Position numbers and translations under genes: made by a program. Of a stretch of 64,000 bases of DNA, positions 60,459 through 64,000 are shown in pieces. The notes under the pieces are model-generated. The model worked only from the letters and a program-made list of their open reading frames with translations, did not search any database and was not told the origin of the DNA. The stretch comes from an uncultured Dorea sp. (GTDB lineage Bacteria; Bacillota_A; Clostridia; Lachnospirales; Lachnospiraceae): contig CAJTRM010000009.1 in NCBI GenBank assembly GCA_910578865.1, positions 1 through 64,000 of the forward strand. The letters are read 5' to 3'. Every line of letters starts with the position of its first letter. The stretch's first letter is position 1.

Positions 60459-61729
60459 ATCCTCTCACCTGCCTTTATCAATGTCTCTCCGCTCTCCAGG
60501 ATTCCGTCGGGATAATCCTCTTTGGACGTAACTCCGCTGATAGCAGTATTCTTTCCAATCTGTACATGGCCCGGCACAACCGAATTCTCTCCGATCGTCA
60601 CAAGACCAAACGAATAGACAGCCGGCTTCAACTTGTTGGGCACCTCTCCGCCGATCCCGAGGACTGCATGATTGCCGATCGTACACTTCTCAGCAATAAT
60701 GGATTTGTCAACCACACAGCCTTTCCCGATCTTCACATCTTTCATAATAATAGAGTCACGGACCACTGCCCCTTCTTCAATCACCACTCCGGAGCCGATC
60801 ACACAGTTGTGAACCTCTCCGTAAATCTCTGAGCCATTGCCGATAATACTCCTGTTGATCACGGCATGTGAAGAAATATACTGCGGAGGCAGAATCCCAC
60901 TGTTAGTGTAGATCTTCCAGAATTCCTCATACAAATTGAACTCCGGGATTATGTCAATCAACTCCATATTGGCTTCCCAGTAGGAGCCAAGCGTTCCTAC
61001 GTCCTTCCAGTATCCGTTATACTCATAAGCAAACAGCCTGCGCTCATTCTCATGGCAGTATGGAATAATATGTTTGCCGAAATCACATCCGGGCTCGTCC
61101 CTCAATGCAATCAGGGCCTCCCTTAACACCGGCCAGCTGAAAATATAAATGCCCATGGATGCCAGATTGCTCTTTGGCTGCGGCGGCTTCTCCTGGAACT
61201 CGGCAATACGCCCTCCGTCTTCCGTCACGACAACACCGAATCTGCCTGCTTCCTCAATCGGTACCGGCATAGCCGCTATCGTCACATCTGCTTTATTTTC
61301 TTTATGATAATCCAGCATGATCTCATAATCCATTTTGTAAATATGATCGCCCGATAAGATCAATACATAGTCCGGATCAAATGTCTCCATATAATCCAGA
61401 TTCTGATAGATCGCATTAGCAGTACCTGTATACCACTCACTGTTGCTGCTCTTCTCATACGGTGGCAGAATCGTCACACCGCCAAAATTACGGTCCAGAT
61501 CCCACGGTATTCCAATCCCTATGTGAGTATTAAGCCGGAGCGGCTGATACTGTGTCAGCACACCGACAGTGTCTATCCCTGAATTAATACAATTGCTCAA
61601 CGGGAAATCTATAATCCTGTATTTTCCGCCAAAGGCAACCGCCGGTTTAGCAACTTTTGCCGTGAGAACACCAAGCCTGCTGCCTTGTCCACCTGCCAAA
61701 AGCATTGCTATCATTTCTTTTTTTCTCAT
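60455..61729 (-). CDS. glgC: Glucose-1-phosphate adenylyltransferase GlgC
   Basis: 424 residues. MLLAGGQGSRLGVLT is the nucleotide-binding loop, with KPAVAFGGKYRIIDFPLSNC, the LILSGDHIYKMDY metal site and a C-terminal beta-helix. Makes ADP-glucose, the committed step of glycogen synthesis. GAGGTGATGGC precedes ATG 61729. Confidence 0.96.
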   Translation of the reverse strand: MRKKEMIAMLLAGGQGSRLGVLTAKVAKPAVAFGGKYRIIDFPLSNCINSGIDTVGVLTQYQPLRLNTHIGIGIPWDLDRNFGGVTILPPYEKSSNSEWYTGTANAIYQNLDYMETFDPDYVLILSGDHIYKMDYEIMLDYHKENKADVTIAAMPVPIEEAGRFGVVVTEDGGRIAEFQEKPPQPKSNLASMGIYIFSWPVLREALIALRDEPGCDFGKHIIPYCHENERRLFAYEYNGYWKDVGTLGSYWEANMELIDIIPEFNLYEEFWKIYTNSGILPPQYISSHAVINRSIIGNGSEIYGEVHNCVIGSGVVIEEGAVVRDSIIMKDVKIGKGCVVDKSIIAEKCTIGNHAVLGIGGEVPNKLKPAVYSFGLVTIGENSVVPGHVQIGKNTAISGVTSKEDYPDGILESGETLIKAGERI

Positions 61730-61762
61730 GCCATCACCTCTTCACAATAGTTAGTTGTTTAT

Positions 61763-61791
61763 AGTATAACATAGTTTTTACAATCCGTGAA
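61763..61791 (-). promoter_or_regulatory. glgC-glgD promoter
   Basis: Minus strand TTCACG (61791-61786), 17 bases, extended -10 TGTTATACT with TATACT at 61768-61763. Confidence 0.6.
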
Positions 61792-61856
61792 CAAATTTTA
61801 CAATTTTTGAATACATTTTGTGAACTTTTTATGAAAATATACCAAAAAATTTCAAC

Positions 61857-61885
61857 TTGGTTTTTTTACCATATATGTTTATAAT
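61857..61885 (+). promoter_or_regulatory. murC promoter
   Basis: TTGGTT (61857-61862), 17 bases, TATAAT (61880-61885), about 70 bases before ATG 61957. Confidence 0.6.
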
Positions 61886-61956
61886 AATATGATAGAGACA
61901 AAAAAACTATGACCAGATTATGCACAAAATGCAAATGCTGGACGGGAAGGTAATTT

Positions 61957-63333
61957 ATGTATAAAATCAATTTTAAACAACCGGTACACGTACATTTTAT
62001 TGGAATCGGCGGCATCAGTATGAGCGGCCTGGCAGAGATCCTGCTCCGGGAGGATTTTACCGTTTCCGGCTCGGATAACAAGCCCTCCCCGCTCACAGAA
62101 CAGCTTGAAAAAGCGGGAGCCTCCATTTTTTATGGTCAGAAGGCTTCTAATATTATAGAAGGGATTGACGTTGTTGTTTTTACCGCGGCCATCCACGAAG
62201 ACAACGAGGAATACCAGGCTGCCAAAGCCAAGGGACTTCCTATGCTGAGCCGTGCCGAGCTCCTGGGACAGTTAATGACAAATTATGAGGTCCCTATCGC
62301 CGTATCCGGAACGCACGGCAAAACAACCACTACTTCTATGCTCTCCCACGTTTTACTCAGCGCCGGGCTGGATCCCACGATTTCAGTAGGAGGAATCCTG
62401 AAAGCTATTAACGGTAATATCCGCGTCGGCCATTCAGGAGTTTTTGTCACAGAGGCCTGCGAATACACTAATAGCTTCCTGCATTTCTCTCCGAAAATCA
62501 GCATTATTTTAAATATCGACGAAGATCATCTGGACTTTTTCAAGGATCTTGATGACATCCGTCATTCCTTCCGCAGGTTCGCGGAACTTCTGCCGGAGGA
62601 CGGAACCTTGATCATCAACGGTGATATTCCGGACTACGAGGAGATTACCCGCGGGCTCTCCTGCAACGTCGTTACTTATGGTTCTGATATTGCTATGAAT
62701 TACCGGGCTGCCAACATCTCACATGATGAAATGGGCAGAGCCTCCTTTGATTTTATAAAATCCGGGGAATTTACAGCCCGGATCACTCTGTCCGTCAACG
62801 GAGACCACAATGTATCCAACGCCCTCTCTGCCCTTGCAGTGGCAGATATCCTTGGTATTCCGACTGACACGGCGCAGCAGGGACTTACAGATTTTCACGG
62901 CACAAAACGCCGCTTTGAATACAAGGGCACCTTCGACGGCATTACGGTCATCGACGACTATGCACACCACCCCACAGAGATTACCGCGAGCCTTTCCGCT
63001 GCCCGGCATTATCCGCACCGTGAGATCTGGTGCGTATTTCAGCCCCACACTTACACGCGGACCAAATTGCTGTTTGAAGACTTTGTAAATGCATTGTCCC
63101 GGACAGATCACATTATCCTGGCTGATATATACGCTGCCCGCGAGACCGACACCCTTGGCATATCTTCTGAAGATCTCGCAGACGCACTCAAGGAAAACGG
63201 CGCAGACGCCTGCTATCTTCCTTCCTTTGAAGAGATTGAAAACTTCTGCCGGGAAAAATGTCAAAATGGTGACCTGTTGATAACTATGGGCGCCGGAGAC
63301 GTTGTAAACATTGGGGAAGCGTTATTAAAATAA
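61957..63333 (+). CDS. murC: UDP-N-acetylmuramate--L-alanine ligase
   Basis: 458 residues. The N-terminal UDP-binding GIGGISMSGLAEILL, ATP loop SGTHGKTTTTSM (about 110-121), NIDEDHLDFF and the VIDDYAHHPTEITASL block are MurC hallmarks. Adds L-Ala to UDP-MurNAc in peptidoglycan synthesis. SD GGGAAGG. Confidence 0.96.
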   Translation: MYKINFKQPVHVHFIGIGGISMSGLAEILLREDFTVSGSDNKPSPLTEQLEKAGASIFYGQKASNIIEGIDVVVFTAAIHEDNEEYQAAKAKGLPMLSRAELLGQLMTNYEVPIAVSGTHGKTTTTSMLSHVLLSAGLDPTISVGGILKAINGNIRVGHSGVFVTEACEYTNSFLHFSPKISIILNIDEDHLDFFKDLDDIRHSFRRFAELLPEDGTLIINGDIPDYEEITRGLSCNVVTYGSDIAMNYRAANISHDEMGRASFDFIKSGEFTARITLSVNGDHNVSNALSALAVADILGIPTDTAQQGLTDFHGTKRRFEYKGTFDGITVIDDYAHHPTEITASLSAARHYPHREIWCVFQPHTYTRTKLLFEDFVNALSRTDHIILADIYAARETDTLGISSEDLADALKENGADACYLPSFEEIENFCREKCQNGDLLITMGAGDVVNIGEALLK

Positions 63334-63336
63334 GAG

Positions 63337-63368
63337 TTATCCACATTTTCCACAGAATTTTATCCACA
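63337..63368 (+). promoter_or_regulatory. Cluster of three DnaA-box-like 9-mers
   Basis: TTATCCACA (63337-63345), TTTTCCACA (63346-63354, one mismatch) and TTATCCACA (63360-63368), all in the same orientation, the first two abutting. TTATCCACA is the consensus high-affinity DnaA box. They lie between murC and the promoter of a DnaD-like gene. Confidence 0.75.
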
Positions 63369-63417
63369 AAAAACCTGTTTTTTGGCTCAAAAATTTCTTT
63401 TTTGCCTGTCCAACTGA

Positions 63418-63426
63418 TGCTATAAT
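63418..63426 (+). promoter_or_regulatory. Extended -10 promoter for the DnaD-like gene
   Basis: TGCTATAAT is a perfect extended -10, about 60 bases before ATG 63485. The DnaA boxes lie 50-80 bases upstream of the -10. Confidence 0.6.
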
Positions 63427-63484
63427 ATCTCTACGACACTTTTGGGGGAATCGGGGAGTATTTTGGGAGGTATATGCGGAAGCT

Positions 63485-64000
63485 ATGAAGAAACTGACTT
63501 TGACGAATCACGCGCAGAATAATACGACCGTACTGGAAAATGAATTTATCGACCGACATATGATTAAAGCCAATGGAGAATATGTGAAAGTATACCTGCT
63601 TCTCCTTCGGCACCTGAACGATTCATCCTCGCCGCTGACAATCTCAGAGATCGCAGATCTTCTGGACGTCACAGAAAAGGATGTGATCCGCGCTCTGAAT
63701 TACTGGAAAAAGCAAGGGCTCTTAGAATACGAAGCAGGTGAAGAAGCCCCTCATACCAAGAGAACTTCCTCGGCGGCGGCATTTGTCCAGGGACTTCCGG
63801 AACGGCCTTCGGATGTGCCTGACATCAGACAATACAGAAGCAGGAAGGAATTCAAAGAACTGTTATTTGTAGCGGAGCAATATCTGGGGAAAACATTGTC
63901 CGCTACAGATATCGATGCCATTACATATTTTTATGAAACACTGGAGATGTCCGCCGACCTGATCGAATATCTGATTGAATACTGTGTAGAAAACGGTCAT
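63485..64000 (+). CDS. DnaD-domain replication protein, partial (3' end outside the window)
   Basis: The visible 172 residues begin MKKLTLTNHAQNNTTVLENE. A winged-helix module follows (about 25-85, YVKVYLLLLRHLNDSSSPLT then ISEIADLLDVTEKDVIRALN), then a polar linker, then the start of a DnaD/DnaB-type helical domain (FKELLFVAEQYLGKTLSATD, LEYCVENG-like end). Such proteins act in helicase loading and are usually followed by a DnaC-type ATPase. The gene runs off the right edge. GGGAGG lies 13 bases before ATG. Confidence 0.85.
   Translation, partial: MKKLTLTNHAQNNTTVLENEFIDRHMIKANGEYVKVYLLLLRHLNDSSSPLTISEIADLLDVTEKDVIRALNYWKKQGLLEYEAGEEAPHTKRTSSAAAFVQGLPERPSDVPDIRQYRSRKEFKELLFVAEQYLGKTLSATDIDAITYFYETLEMSADLIEYLIEYCVENGH

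Overview
The window reads as a chromosomal segment of a spore-forming, low-to-medium GC Firmicute, most likely a Lachnospiraceae (Clostridia) member. Indicators are SpoIIE, YabP/YabQ, CotS and SpoVG, the split transketolase, GlgC plus GlgD, an archaeal-type ProRS behind a T-box, the LysM-DUF5711-CvpA block and Tn916-family conjugation genes. Almost all genes lie on the minus strand; exceptions are the RHH regulator at 3 kb, the sigma-54 activator at 30.5 kb, map, murC and a partial DnaD gene.

Left edge (1-1.5 kb): a strong rRNA operon promoter with an AT-rich upstream element and the start of the rRNA leader, both pointing off the left end, so a 16S gene should lie just outside. Next come an unexplained inverted repeat and an IS30-family transposase.

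About 1.7-21 kb: an integrative conjugative element of the Tn916/ICEBs1 type, transcribed leftward. Reading in the direction of transcription it has two membrane proteins, an XRE regulator, two surface proteins (one a thioester/SpaA/VaFE adhesin with a PPKTG sorting signal), HelP-like DUF961, TcpD, TcpE, the VirB4-like ATPase, the VirB6-like membrane protein, a two-domain cell-wall hydrolase, TcpC, a small Cys-rich protein, a C5 DNA methyltransferase, the FtsK-like coupling protein, MobT relaxase, and a cluster of tiny genes controlled with a divergent RHH regulator. An oriT-like hairpin lies inside the first codons of mobT. No tyrosine or serine integrase or excisionase is visible. A ~75-nt leader motif recurs three times.

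21.6-33 kb: a nine-gene catabolic operon (ornithine cyclodeaminase family, MmgE/PrpD, opine dehydrogenase family, Asp/Glu racemase-like protein, M20 amidohydrolase, two-part membrane transporter, amidohydrolase, LUD protein). It starts at an excellent -24/-12 sigma-54 promoter and is faced by a short LevR-type sigma-54 activator. Beyond the activator is a second MmgE/PrpD gene, broken by an ~85-codon deletion plus frameshift, which still has its own sigma-54 promoter. The set suggests breakdown of an opine-like or imino-dicarboxylate compound; the substrate is inferred, not shown.

33-64 kb: housekeeping. In order: CvpA/DUF5711/LysM; transketolase halves and fructose-6-phosphate aldolase with a LacI regulator; recR-ybaB-dnaX; phosphofructokinase; map behind a 16-bp 5' hairpin; a GH13 alpha-glucan enzyme; ftsH-hpt-tilS-spoIIE; the divIC-yabQ-yabP-rqcP-hup sporulation/translation cluster; cotS; cca; T-box-proS; spoVG; glgD-glgC; murC; and, after a three-box DnaA-site cluster, the start of a DnaD-like replication gene.
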